Part shown: piece after piece, positions 51,735 through 62,605 of the stretch | How the letters are laid out: each line of letters opens with the position of its first letter | How positions within the stretch are numbered: position 1 is the stretch's first letter | Source of the DNA: Mycogone perniciosa | Taxonomy: Eukaryota > Ascomycota > Sordariomycetes > Hypocreales > Hypocreaceae | NCBI GenBank assembly: GCA_025331125.1 | Contig: JAOALB010000191.1 | Coordinates: 23,781 to 87,780 of the forward strand | DNA: 64,000 nt | Direction: 5' to 3' | The notes under the pieces: model-generated | The model's database searches: none | The model's input: only the letters and a program-made list of their open reading frames with translations | What the model was told of the DNA's origin: nothing | Translations under genes and position numbers: made by a program

Positions 51735-52960
51735 TTTTGCCTCTTTCACGTATTAGATTTTGAAGTTGAATTGCTTTGTTCCGATATGCTTCTCAGGAAA
51801 ATAGGCCGCGTTGTCCGTGTCTTCCTTCTTCCACAAGTTGTCGAGATCAAGGACCATCGCCGAGTATAAGAAGGGTTACTTTGTAGCTACCACCCGAACT
51901 AGGGAGTACTACGTTAATTTACACACAAGCTCTCCAACGCATTGGCAGTCCACTATACAGCAAACCCGTTCGATACGACGGCTGCCTGTTTGGAACCACC
52001 CCCGAGCCAGGATAAGAATCCATCAGCACACATTCATAGACACATCTCATCCATCATTGCCGTCATGTTTCGCGTGATTGTATCTTTACTCAAAGGCCAG
52101 TTGTATCATAGCGTAGTACATCGGAGATAAACTCGCCGAGCGCAACATGCTTCCGAGCGGAGGCTATGGCACACGGCAGCAGTGGGTCAATCTTATCATA
52201 TTCTAGATGAGCCTATGCAAGACATCATGACTAGGACCCTTGTATCCGAAGCCTCGTTCCAGCAGTAGTAATATATATTACTCCTACTCCTGCTACTAGG
52301 TATTACTCCATACAATTTATTGCATATGGCCGACGCTAGGAGTTCGGGATGTGCCGTATACACCGTCCAAGCGAAGTCCTTGGAGCGATTCGGATGCAAC
52401 ATTGGATAAACCCCGATTCTGTCAGACTCCGATGGGAAAGGGTCCCAGTATTCTTGTGTATCATTACCAGTATACTCTACTGGTATAGATTAGTATTACA
52501 TGAGTCGGAGGTTTTTGGCTTCGGACTTGATTGACGAACAAGGTGGTGTCAATTCACACCCAGGCGAATCACAATCACTAGGAGTTGTGTTAGCCAAGCC
52601 CCCCCTGCATCCTTTCCACACCCCATGTACTCCGTACTCCGTTAACTCTTTATTGTAGACAGGCCGTATTATTAATACGGAGCACACTTTGCGGTATCTG
52701 GAGCATTATGACACCATGGGCGTTTATCTTAACAAGGTAAGGTGAGTTCGGCAGGATCTACACACATAGTGTATCACATTCTAGACGACGATCAAGATAC
52801 TATGCGCGATTAATCATAATCAAATGCAAGTCTTGTAATCCGTACTCCGTACATAGTATTTTCTTCTTCTTTAAAGTACATAAATGGCACCCTAAGGGTT
52901 CAAACCCCCACTCAGTTCCAGATTCAGCCTTAAACACTGTCCCATCGACACATGTGGATT
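51735..52960. promoter_or_regulatory. Promoter of DAHP synthase and 3' flank of the oxygenase gene
   Basis: 1.2 kb of non-coding DNA. It holds a 16-bp perfect palindrome (52,267-52,282) and several copies of the word TCCGTACTCCGT or its parts near 52,627-52,640 and 52,840-52,855. A T-arm-like word near 52,891 is not part of a tRNA. Confidence 0.45.
52267..52282. repeat. 16-bp perfect palindrome
   Basis: AGTAATATATATTACT equals its own reverse complement. Imperfect pairing (AGCAG with CTGCT) extends on both sides. It lies 0.5 kb upstream of DAHP synthase; function unknown. Confidence 0.6.
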
Positions 52961-54140
52961 CTACGAACCTGCAGCGAGGATTGGCGTAGCAGTCGAAGCC
53001 TTAGGGCCCTCGCGCTGCATATCATCCGTCCAGGTCGTAGTGTTTTTGCCCTTTTTGTGTAACCAAGCCAATCGCTCAACCACGTGCTGCCCAGCATAAA
53101 CTGGTCCATACTTCTCAGGGTGATCAGCCGTGCAGCAGGCCTGAATGGGCTGAACCAAGGCGTCCCTGTTCGGGTGGCCAAACCAGGCGATAGCATAACG
53201 AGCAGGCACCATATCTGGCACGTTTCCATTGGCATCAGGCTTGGGCTCCGGCTCGACCACACGGTGCTCAGTGGAGACAAGCCTGTCGTTAAACCAGCGA
53301 GATAGAAGGTCACCCACTGTTCGAAGAAATCTTAGCGGTCTCTAACTTCACCCATGGGGCAGGAAACAAAGGTTCATATGCAATGCATGTGATAAGATCA
53401 GGAGGGAATCCAGAGGTTTACTAACCATTAATGATGGCACAGCCAGGGATCGGTGGCGCCTCAATATACGTGCCATCTGCCCGTCGGACTTGCAGGCCTC
53501 CACTGTTATCATTAAAGAGAAGGGTTAGAGTCCCATAATCCGTATGAGCCGAGGCGCGTAGCGTGTCCTTGAAGGCGGCTCGGCTCGTCTCCGGGTAGTA
53601 GATGACTCTGAAAAAATGGTCTTTGGCATCCACATGGGGCTCGAAGAAATCCTCGTCAATGCCAACCTGTTGTGCTAATGCACGCAGGAGAGCGAGATGG
53701 ACCTCGTGGCATTTCTCAAAGAAGAAGTTCATGTCGTCACGGAATTCGGGCCAATTTTCAGGCCATTGATTTGGCCTTGTTGGGTCATTCTGTTTCCCCA
53801 CATCGAACGCTTCTTTGAGATCAGAATGACGCGTGTCTCCAGAAGTTCGACGGGGCGAGAACCATCCATGGAAGCCCTTAGATTCTCCTGTCTCAACCTT
53901 GACCTTTTCTGACTCTGGAAGAGCGAAGAATTTCTTCGCATGCACAAAAAGGTTGTCACGCGCGAAGTCAGGAATCGAGTGATTTGCAAGGTACACGAAA
54001 CCAACATCGATAAAGGCTTGAAAAAGCTTCTGCTTCTCTTTCTCACTGTCCTCAAGGTCCTCCTGAGAGTGGGAGATGGAAGGCCCAATGATCTTGGCAA
54101 AGTCGATGATTGGGAGACTGGTTGTGCTATTGGCCGCCAT
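52961..54140 (-). CDS. 2-oxoglutarate/Fe(II)-dependent dioxygenase (isopenicillin-N-synthase-like fold)
   Basis: Non-haem iron oxygenase that would hydroxylate, desaturate or otherwise oxidise a small molecule using O2 and 2-oxoglutarate. Exons 54,140-53,426 and 53,316-52,961, joined across a 109-nt intron, give 356 aa, a normal length. The N-terminal DIOX_N domain starts LPIIDFAKI and contains GFVYLANH. The C-terminal double-stranded beta helix has the iron ligands His199 and Asp201 (SAHTDYGTLT) and His256 (STEHRVV), with Arg278 (RYAIAWF) as the 2-oxoglutarate anchor. All are present, so an active enzyme is expected. It is transcribed divergently from the ligase across 0.94 kb. The substrate cannot be read from sequence; cluster tailoring is inference. 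Confidence 0.9.
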
Positions 54141-55080
54141 CTTGAGTCTCTTTGTCGAGTGAGGATGCTAAATAGTGGCGATATTTGGGATACAAAGAGT
54201 ATACCAGTTCTCAAGAAGATGCGGGTGTGTACTTATAAACGTGATACTTGCAACTATCTCTCCTATTGCCGCCTTTCAGTGAAATCCTCTTTTTATGAAC
54301 AGCCTCAGACTTGGCCTTCTTCTTGAGTATCGACTGATCTCCTGCCATTCCTCTCTGATTTGGATGCGTCCGTCCGATTCAGCTGCCTACCCGCTGTTAA
54401 TGCTGCTATACACCACCTACGCTCACTACTCGACCTGGATATCGTAAAGTGTGTGTCGGAGCTGACTCTCCCCACCACAACTCCGTGCAAGGGGGCTAGA
54501 TCCTCCATCCTGATGTCACCTCAGAGTTCCTATAGTTTTCTTGTTCAGCTTATGCAACTATCCCATTACCCTTTAATATCCGACCTCGCATGTGTCTCGC
54601 GTCACTTGGCATGTCATCACGCCACACCATGGCGCGCTCGGTAACAAGCTAATCTTGCCGAGCCTCAATCCATCATGATTATGGGATAATATTTACTACC
54701 CGAACTCGGAGATTGCTTCGGAATTATCGGATAGGTCCAAGTAAAATGCGTGGGGTGAATTCTTCAGAATACACATGCTGACAGGTGCATGAGACGCACG
54801 ATACTTCGGACATGCACAACCCTTGACTAAACCTAACGGAACTGAAGCAGTCGTTTCAAAGGTGACATCAATGAGGTAGCTAATGTCGTTATACCGGAAA
54901 ACTCTTCAATATCCTTGTCAAATGCGCATAGGGAGTCTGTGGTGCTGAGCCTTAAAATGGCGGGAGAGTTGGAGCAAAAGTTGTCGATCATGTTGGCATC
55001 AGATGCTTCACAGCCTTCTGCAATTAGCCTATTAATTCCTTGTTTTTCACCTTTATCCACGATCCAAACAAGAATTAAAA
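54141..55080. promoter_or_regulatory. Divergent promoter region, dioxygenase / ligase
   Basis: 0.94 kb between two divergent enzyme genes. Shared control is plausible, but I found no repeated operator. Small frames here are not supported as genes. Confidence 0.5.
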
Positions 55081-56827
55081 ATGGTATTTGAGTCACGGCT
55101 TCCCAAAATTGATGCCCCGGCCACGGATGTGTTTAACTTCATCTTCAATACGGCCCGCGAAAGCTACCCGCGAGACAGAATCTTGTACCGTGCACACGAG
55201 ACCGGAGAGACTCTGACTCTTGATGAGCTTGAGACTCAGAGCCGTCGACTAGCCAGTGTTCTGGTCAAGAAATACGGCATCAAGCCCAACAATGTTGTTG
55301 CTTTCCTAGCAAATAATTCAGTAAGTTCAATTTCCAGAACTATATATACCTAGCATGACCAAGTTGCTTACGAAATTGACTCAGATCCAATATCCAATAG
55401 CATTCTTTGCTGTTCTGGCCACTGGGGCAACAATATCTCCCATCCCAGTTCAGCAAGGACTTGATGCCCTGGCTGTTATTCCTCGACTGCAACAGGCGGA
55501 AGCCAAACTCATCATTACTGACGAAGACCTTGCACCTATTTCCAAAGCGGCTGCTGAGGCATACAACGATATTCCCCTGATTAGTCTAACAGGTACACCC
55601 ACGGGTACCACCAATATTGGAGACCTCTTGTCGAAGGAGGCAGAACTCTTTGATGGCTTTCATCTTTCCACACGGGAAGATACTGAGCTGCATTATGCTT
55701 TCATTTATCGCACAAGCGGATCCTCTGGAAATGTCAAGTCTTTTCTTACAACCCATGCTCACTGGGCCGCCAACCTGTTGACTACTCGTTTAACCGTTCC
55801 TGACGACATAAACCCTGACAAAGATGTCTGGATCTCCTCGCTTCCATTCGCCTACGGCATCAACGCCAAGTTGAACCTCGGCCTCAATGTCCTCTTGGGA
55901 ATTCCTGTCGTCATTTTGCTAAAACCTTTTGACCAATCCACATTTCATCTCATCGACGAGTATGGCATTACTTTCCTCTTTGTCACACCCCCTCTCGCCG
56001 CGCAAATTGCCAAATCGGAGAAGAAAAATGGTGCGACCTACAAGAGCATCAAGTGGCTCTTGTCTGCTGGTGCCCCAGTCCACACCAAGATCCGCGATGC
56101 CGTCCAGGAGAAGTTCAACGGGGTACGGCTCACTCTAGAGTGGGGCACTACCGAGACCCTTTTAATCGCATTACAAATAGACAAGGCTTCTTCTGTCCCC
56201 GGATCTAGCGGAACCTTGGTTCATGGAATCCAGGCTAGGGTGCTGGACATTGATACTGGAAAGGATCTCGGCTACAACCAGCAAGGAGAAATCCTTGTTA
56301 GGAACACCCTTGCTGGATTCGCGGGATATAAAGACAATCCGGAGGCGAATAATGACTTTGACGCTGATGGATGGTTCCATTCTGGTGATGTCGGTTTCAT
56401 TAGTGAGGATTCCAACGTCTTCATCGTCGACCGACTCAAGGAACTGCTACGCGTCGGAGACGGCTATGGCACTCACGCCTCAGCCGATGAATTCGAAGTA
56501 GTGCTTTTCGACCATCCCACCGTAGCGACAGCTGTTGTTGTTGGAATCCGCGACCAAGATACTCAACAAGAACATCCCACTGCCTTCGTTGTCCTCCAGT
56601 CCGATGCGTTGCAGAAGTACCAGCAGACTTCATCAAAGCTCACTGAAGAGCTTGAGGCGTATGTGGAGGGTAGATTGGGCAAGTTCAAGAGGCTTTCAGG
56701 CGGAGTTTATTTCGTGGATAAGTATCCTTATGTAGGGTATAAAATTCATAAGCGAAAGTTGAAAGAGTTGGTCCACGTTGGGCCGGCGGTGGATAGATCT
56801 AACCGTTGGGTTGAGATTGTGGCCTGA
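55081..56827 (+). CDS. AMP-forming acyl/aryl-CoA ligase (4-coumarate:CoA-ligase-like)
   Basis: Activates a carboxylic acid as acyl-AMP and probably transfers it to CoA. Exons 55,081-55,320 and 55,385-56,827, joined across a 64-nt intron, give 560 aa, the usual length. Core motifs: P-loop-like TSGSSGNVK (190-198); SLPFAYG (about 240); EWGTTETLL in place of the usual YGxTE; WFHSGDVGF; VDRLKELLRV; and the catalytic-lysine region YVGYKIHKRKLKEL near the C-terminus. The hinge after KELLRV carries about three extra residues (GDGYGTHASADEFE, where most homologues have KGFQVAPAELE-like sequence), which may change domain rotation or specificity. There is no carrier-protein or reductase domain, so it is a stand-alone ligase. 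An aromatic acid such as p-aminobenzoate is an attractive but unproven substrate. Confidence 0.9.
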
Positions 56828-57333
56828 CAGATTCATCGCAAATCATGTATGATCGTGGCTCTGTTTTTTCCAACCATGTGGTATCAACTTGTTCAATATC
56901 TGGTTCGTTGCTTAACTTATGAAAACTGGAGACTTTACGAAGCTTATCCTTTTGCTATATAAGTGTGTTCCATTCGACATAACATTGGTGAATTCGCTAA
57001 CTTATCCTTCTCATACCAGAAAGAAGTAAATCTTACCAGCCGGTCTGTTCACATCGTGCGAAACGCTATAGAGATATCATCGCGAAGTAGAGAGGAGGCA
57101 CAGGCGCAACCACTAACTCCGAACAGCTTAGCAGACCGGGATGGTCACTCCAGGTTTATTTGCTTGACATGGTGGGTGACAGCATCAGACAACAAAGAAT
57201 GAACTGTATTCAGTTCATTCTATTTATAGTACGGAGTAAGATCTTCTCATATCTGTTACAACATTTTGGAACAAATTCACAAACAGCAAATTCGGAATAA
57301 ACTGGGATGCATTTGCATATGGCTGTTGCCATG
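56828..57333. other. Convergent intergenic region
   Basis: 506 bp between the ligase stop and the convergent 3' end of the acidic-protein gene. It holds a TACGGAGTA word near 57,230. A 79-codon frame at 56,963-57,202 has no protein character. Confidence 0.5.
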
Positions 57334-58842
57334 TTATCCAGCGTAACTATGCTTCCGCCTCTCTGCAGCACTCATCTTGGTGATGTCATACTGAGTGCCT
57401 CCGAGTGGACCGTACTTACTGGCATGAGAGCGTAGCTGAGAAGTCAGTCAAACATTCAGGGTTCGTTAGAAAGACGCCAGCTAAACTTACCTTTTTAGCC
57501 CATGTACTTTGCTTCGTCTGTTCCTGAGACTCTGCGTTGATCTCTTCCAATAACTCGGCAAAACCAGATGGCCCGCCTAAGGTGATTTGCGCATCTTCAG
57601 CCAGCTTGATAACACGGAACACCCAGGAGATGTTGTCGCTCCAGTAGTTACTGTAGTTATTCAAACCCCAACCCCACTTGATCAACATTGACAGGACAAG
57701 GCCAAGATTGGGAATCTGCGGGTTCGGTACCAGGACACCTTGAGACCTGAGCGAGTGCATCACAGCCAGAGACAGGTAGCCTATCAGTTCTATCGCACTA
57801 CCGCACCGATCCGGGTCGTCACAATCTACAAATTGGTTAATCTACGGAACTCAAGGCTGGAATTTTCTGGTCGGCTCACTTGCGAACTCAACCACCCCAC
57901 TGCAAAGCAGCAGGGCGAGGCCTTCAATCTCAGGCCAGAGTTCCTGATAACTTGGTTTTCGTTTATTGACCTTATCGAAGTGAAGGAACTGAGGAGAGAT
58001 CAGATTGGCTCGGATTTTCGAAGGGCCAGATGGGTGAGACAACTCACCAGATTTTCAAGGACTTCAAGAACTCCATAGGGACTGAAGTCGTTGTAGATGT
58101 GCATCATAAAATCGTCCTGGTCACGTTTGAGAACCTCGAGCACCCACCACCGACTCCGCTGCTCACCAAGCATAGAGAACACCCAAATATAGTCAGGGTG
58201 GAGGGAAGAAAGCTTCCCTACAGGGTTAACCTTTGCTGGCTTGGCAGTGTCATTGGAGGGATTGGAGACGGGTCTGTCACTGCCGTCCTGGCCATCATCA
58301 TCATCATCAACCTCATCATCATATTCTTCTTCAACATCTTCTTCTATCCCTGGCGGGTGAAAACAGACGAAGTCCCAGGCATTTTTTCCTTCGTCATCCT
58401 CAAGTGGATCTTCTCTGGCCATGGCTTCATCCCTCATCTTCCAATGTTCGGCCTTGAGATTCAGAGACTTCTTGTTGGCTTCGAGCCATACCCAATGCAT
58501 TTCCCACCATTGCCTACTGCCGAGCGTCATCTCACGGCCGGGAGTGGCATCTATGGCCCGAACCCACCGCGACGGCATGGGGAGCTTGTTGATGACATCG
58601 ACACATTCGCGAGGGATCATGTCAGGCATGAAGCACTCGCCATTGGGGCCCAATGGAATACGACGAATGACTGGATTGGGGGCAGTGGAGGAACCGGAAG
58701 AACTGGCTGATACCGTTGCAGCTGTACCGATAGATTTTTTCATTCTTGCGGTAGACTTTAGCTTCAGGGGGGATTGCTCAGTAAAGCCATCCGCTTCATT
58801 GAGCGGAAGCTTCTTGCTTGCTGCCTTGGGTGGCATATTCAC
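57334..58842 (-). CDS. Unknown fungal protein with acidic segment (about 446 aa)
   Basis: Exons 58,842-58,048; 57,988-57,880; 57,825-57,491; 57,435-57,334 join in frame to 447 codons. I do not recognise the family. The N-terminus is Lys/Ser-rich and probably disordered. A globular part (about 60-160) has PLGPNGECFMPDMIPRECV and paired Trp residues (RQWWEMHWVWLE). A strongly acidic run follows (about 175-200, mostly D and E). A C-terminal helical part (about 235-446) is rich in Trp and Tyr and ends with KYGPLGGTQYDITKMS. There is no signal peptide, membrane helix or catalytic motif. It could be a nuclear or cytoplasmic structural protein and may be a housekeeping neighbour rather than part of the cluster. 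The first Met or the third (MPPKAA) may be used. Confidence 0.75.
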
Positions 58843-59260
58843 AATGTCTGTCTCGCTTAGTAAAGCGTGTCTTGTTGCCCCAGGGCATGCAGAAATAATA
58901 ACAGGATAGAGACGGAGACTCGTGTTCTTGTTTACGCGTCATGCCTAATGTTTTCATTTGCTTTTTTTCATTTAGATGCGACACACGTCAGCAACGCGAA
59001 TACTACTTTATACGAGGTACTACGAAATACAAAGCACGAGTATAGAGAGTGCCTCGTACGAAGTACTAATAGTACTGGTACTTTATAGTAAGTCATTCTA
59101 TAAAGTACGAAGTACGAGTAGTAGTTGGCATTATCGGTTTTATCCCAGTGCCCGGGTATTTTACTTTTTACGTAAGTGTGCTTCGTACTTCGTATTCATA
59201 CTATTACGGATCGAATACAAAGTACAGAGCATCATCACCTTTCAACCAAGAAATGTGCCA
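58843..59260. other. Intergenic region with GTAC-rich inverted repeats
   Basis: 418 bp holding many GTACGAAGTAC-like words on both strands between about 59,000 and 59,230, including an 11-bp inverted repeat (separate entry). No gene. It includes the promoter of the acidic-protein gene and the 3' flank of the dehydrogenase gene. Confidence 0.5.
59078..59108. repeat. 11-bp inverted repeat, 9-nt loop
   Basis: GTACTTTATAG (59,078-59,088) pairs perfectly with CTATAAAGTAC (59,098-59,108). CTCGTAC/GTACGAG words lie further out on both sides, so the structure may be the core of a miniature inverted-repeat element. Confidence 0.55.
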
Positions 59261-60606
59261 TCATGGCTTGAAAATGACCTTCTGCACTTTCATCTGGTTG
59301 AAGAGCGCGTAACCATGTGCAGCCTCAGAAAGTGGCATCACGTTTTCGAACATAAAGCTGCCAATCGCGTTAGTTTTAGGTGAAGCGGGCAAAATTGTGT
59401 GACCACGAACCCCAAGAGATGTTGTTTTTGTTCCAGCACTTCTAGGGCTTTAGGAAAGACGCTACGAACAGGACAGCGGCCCATTTGCAATCGAATATTT
59501 TTGTCATAGGCACCGCTCCCTGACCATGGAATCTGTACAGCAACTCTCAGCATCATAGTCAAGAACGCTCACGTTCGCAGTTCAACTCACTTCGGCATTA
59601 TGGACACCAATGCTGCTGATGGCGCCAAAGGGCCGGACGAGATCGAACGCAGTCCGCAGAGCCGGCGAGAGCCCAACGACTTCGACGACCATGTCGGCAC
59701 CACGGCCATCAGTCACTTCCTTGATGCGGTTCTCCATGCCTGCCTTGTCAGTCAGGAAATTCAGTGGCTCAGCGCCAAGCTTTCGTGCCTGTTCCAGTCG
59801 ACTGTCAACGCTGTCCACGGCAAAAAGATGTCGAGGTTGGTGATGTGCTGCAGAAAGAATTGCGCAAAGACCGACCGGTCCGCACCCAATCACGACGATG
59901 GTGGACTCCCGGATATCTACGTTAGGGGACATGGTAATTGCGCTCTGCACCCCGAAAAACCCAGTCGGGAAAATGTCGGCCATAAGGATAAGCGCCTCGT
60001 CGGAAATGGTCGTCGGCGCTTTGGTCACGGTCCCATCAGCCAGCGGGACACGAACGTATTCGGCCTGTCCGCCATCAAGACGTGTAGAGCCAAATAGTAG
60101 GGACTTGAGACAGCGCGCTGTGTAACCGCTACGACAATAGAAGCACTCGCCACTGAAATGCATCAGTTAGTGAATCCAATGTTGTTGAGCAACGGATGCT
60201 AGTGGATTGCAATACCAAGATGCTGTGAATGGCGTTACGACTTTATCATCGACCTTGACCGATCGGACGGCAGAGCCTGCAGCAACAACAGTGCCAGTGA
60301 ATTCGTGGCCCATAATGAAGCCGGTGTCCGACGGCTGGTGCCCACGATAGACGTGCAATTCGCTGTATCTCTTGTTAGTGGGTGAAGGACATTGCAGCAG
60401 GGCACTCACGAGCCACAGAGAGCAGTGGCATGCACTTTGACGATAATGTCTTGATCATCTTGTACTATACTCTCCTCAGCAATCTCGAGCTGGAAGGAAG
60501 GTTAACTATTAGGCAGGGCCATACTTTGAGGAACGGGGCGATCCTGTATTGATATCTTGAGTGGGCCATCGAAGACTACGGCCTTCATGGTGTCTGGTAG
60601 AGCCAT
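59261..60606 (-). CDS. Zinc-dependent medium-chain alcohol/polyol dehydrogenase (MDR family)
   Basis: NAD(P)-dependent oxidoreductase interconverting an alcohol and a carbonyl. Exons 60,606-60,525; 60,464-60,410; 60,362-60,216; 60,152-59,591; 59,532-59,411; 59,357-59,261 give 355 codons (354 aa), normal for the family. Catalytic zinc ligands are Cys44 (ALCGSELH) and His65-Glu66 (MGHEFTG). Structural-zinc cysteines are C95, C98, C101 and C109. The Rossmann fold has VVIGCGPVGL, and the protein ends MPLSEAAHGY...KVQKVIFKP. The first intron (60,465-60,524) was set by the conserved QDRPVPQ/IQDDQDIIVKV join. Translation may start at 60,606 or at the second Met (60,588, MKAVVF), where homologues begin. 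It is the last gene before the right-hand AT-rich block. The substrate is unknown. Confidence 0.9.
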
Positions 60607-62605
60607 ATTGTTTTGGTAGGACAATCGCTTGTATCCCTAGGTAGGTAGTAGGTAGCTAATGGGTAGCAAGTTGAGAGAATGGAGGAATTGGAAAATTATG
60701 GTGGTTTTGTAGGGGAATGAAATAGTAGTATAAGCCGATAAATACCGAACAATCAAGGATTAAGGTGGCAAGGTGGATTCCTGGGGCCGATATCGTCTTT
60801 CGCTTACTAACCTAAGCGCAGGGTATTACTCTATACTTTTATCCGAAAGATATATATATAATTTCTCAATATATCTATTAACTATATTATAATAAAGCAG
60901 ATATATATATAATATAAAATAGTTATTTATATAGGAAGTAAAGCTGCTTTTTTTATTAATTTTTATATTTTTTATATTATAATATTAAATTAATGTATTA
61001 AACTTTAACTTTAAAAAGTAATATAAAAAGCTAAATTTAATTAAAACTATAATTACATTTCTTTTTATTGAATATAAATTTAAACTTTAGTTGAATATAT
61101 TTAAAGGCTTTAAGTTTAATACTTTTACTTTATTTTTAAAAAAAAAAGGTTTTAGTAATGGTTTTTAAAGTAAATAAATTTAATAAAAAACAATAAGCTT
61201 AATGAAAAGTAATATGAATTAAAAAATAAATTATATAAAAAGAATTATAAGTTAATAAATAATATAATAAAGTTTAATAATACAATATTATAATAATAGT
61301 TTATATATTCTTAAACTTTTAAGATTATAGTTGCTTTATATAAATATATTATGAATTATATAATATTAAAAAGCTTTAAGGTTTTTAGTTTTTTAATTAT
61401 AATAAATATAGCCTTTTATAATAAATAATAATAAAGTGCTATATAATGATTTATTTAAAGTGAAAAAGTAAAGGGATAAAAAAGAAAAACTATTTAACTA
61501 TATATATTAGTTTATAAAGTACTATTATATATATATAGATATATAGGCTTCAAGCTTCTATATTATATTTAATATAATATATTTATATAAATTAATTTAA
61601 TAGATATAAAGAATTATAATATTAAACTTAATATAGTTAAAGTCTTTTTGTATTAAACTTAACTTATAATATTACCTTTATATTAAACGAGTAGGTTTTT
61701 ATATTTTTCTTTTATAAAAGCATATTTTAAAGGGCTTATTTATAGTTTTAAGAGGCCTATATCTTTTTATAAGTATTTAAAGCAGTTATATTATTTATAC
61801 TTTTTAATTTATAAATACTTTATAGGAAACGCTAAAGGTTTATTTCTTTATTTTAATATAAAGGACTTTTTATACTTTTTATTTATATTTACCTTCACTA
61901 TATATAAAAGGTAATTAAAGGTTATTATTTTATTATTTAAATAATGGAATATTAATTGTTTATTATAATATATTAATATAAAGGTATAAATAGATTCCAA
62001 TAAATATATTTAACTTTGTTATATAAAGATTTAAATACATTTACTATTAAGTATTTATAAAAAAAGGTAATGTCTTTATTTAATATAAATTTATATTTAA
62101 AGTCTTTTACTATATATTTGAATTATAATATAATAGGAATACTTTAGTATAATAGGTATATTTAAAAAGGAAGCTTAGGTTAATTATAAAGCTTATATAG
62201 TTATTTAATATAAATTAAACTATTAAATCTTTATATTTATACTTGCTGAAACTTTAGTTAATATTTGTTTAAAAATGTATTTAAATTTCTTAATTTATTT
62301 ATTTTAAACAACTATTAGTTTTTAAGTAATATAGAATATTCAACTATGATTTTATTTCTATTTATTAAAAAAACATTTCTGAAATTATATAATTTAAATA
62401 AACCTTATATTATTTTTAATAAACTTAAATATACTATAAGGTTAGTAATAATATTAAATAAAATACTATATATAAGCTTTTATATATTCACTTTTTATAG
62501 CTTTTAATATAGTAAATTAAAAACGAAATTTACTATAACCTATAAATATAAAGTATTAATAGGTTTAATTAAAGGAAGGTTAATAATAATGTTTATTATT
62601 AAATT
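60607..62605. other. Promoter of the dehydrogenase gene, then AT-rich decayed DNA
   Basis: The first 230 bp has normal composition and serves as the upstream region of the dehydrogenase gene. From about 60,840 the sequence is almost pure A/T, with the TA-rich texture of RIP. No boundary, LTR pair or protein remnant could be identified, so the original repeat is unknown. Confidence 0.6.

Noticed and set aside
52885..52925. tRNA-like T-arm (GGGTTCAAACCCC)
   Set aside because: No D-arm, anticodon arm or acceptor stem pairs with it at tRNA spacing.
56963..57202. 79-codon frame downstream of the ligase
   Set aside because: No recognisable features; lies in a convergent 3' gap.
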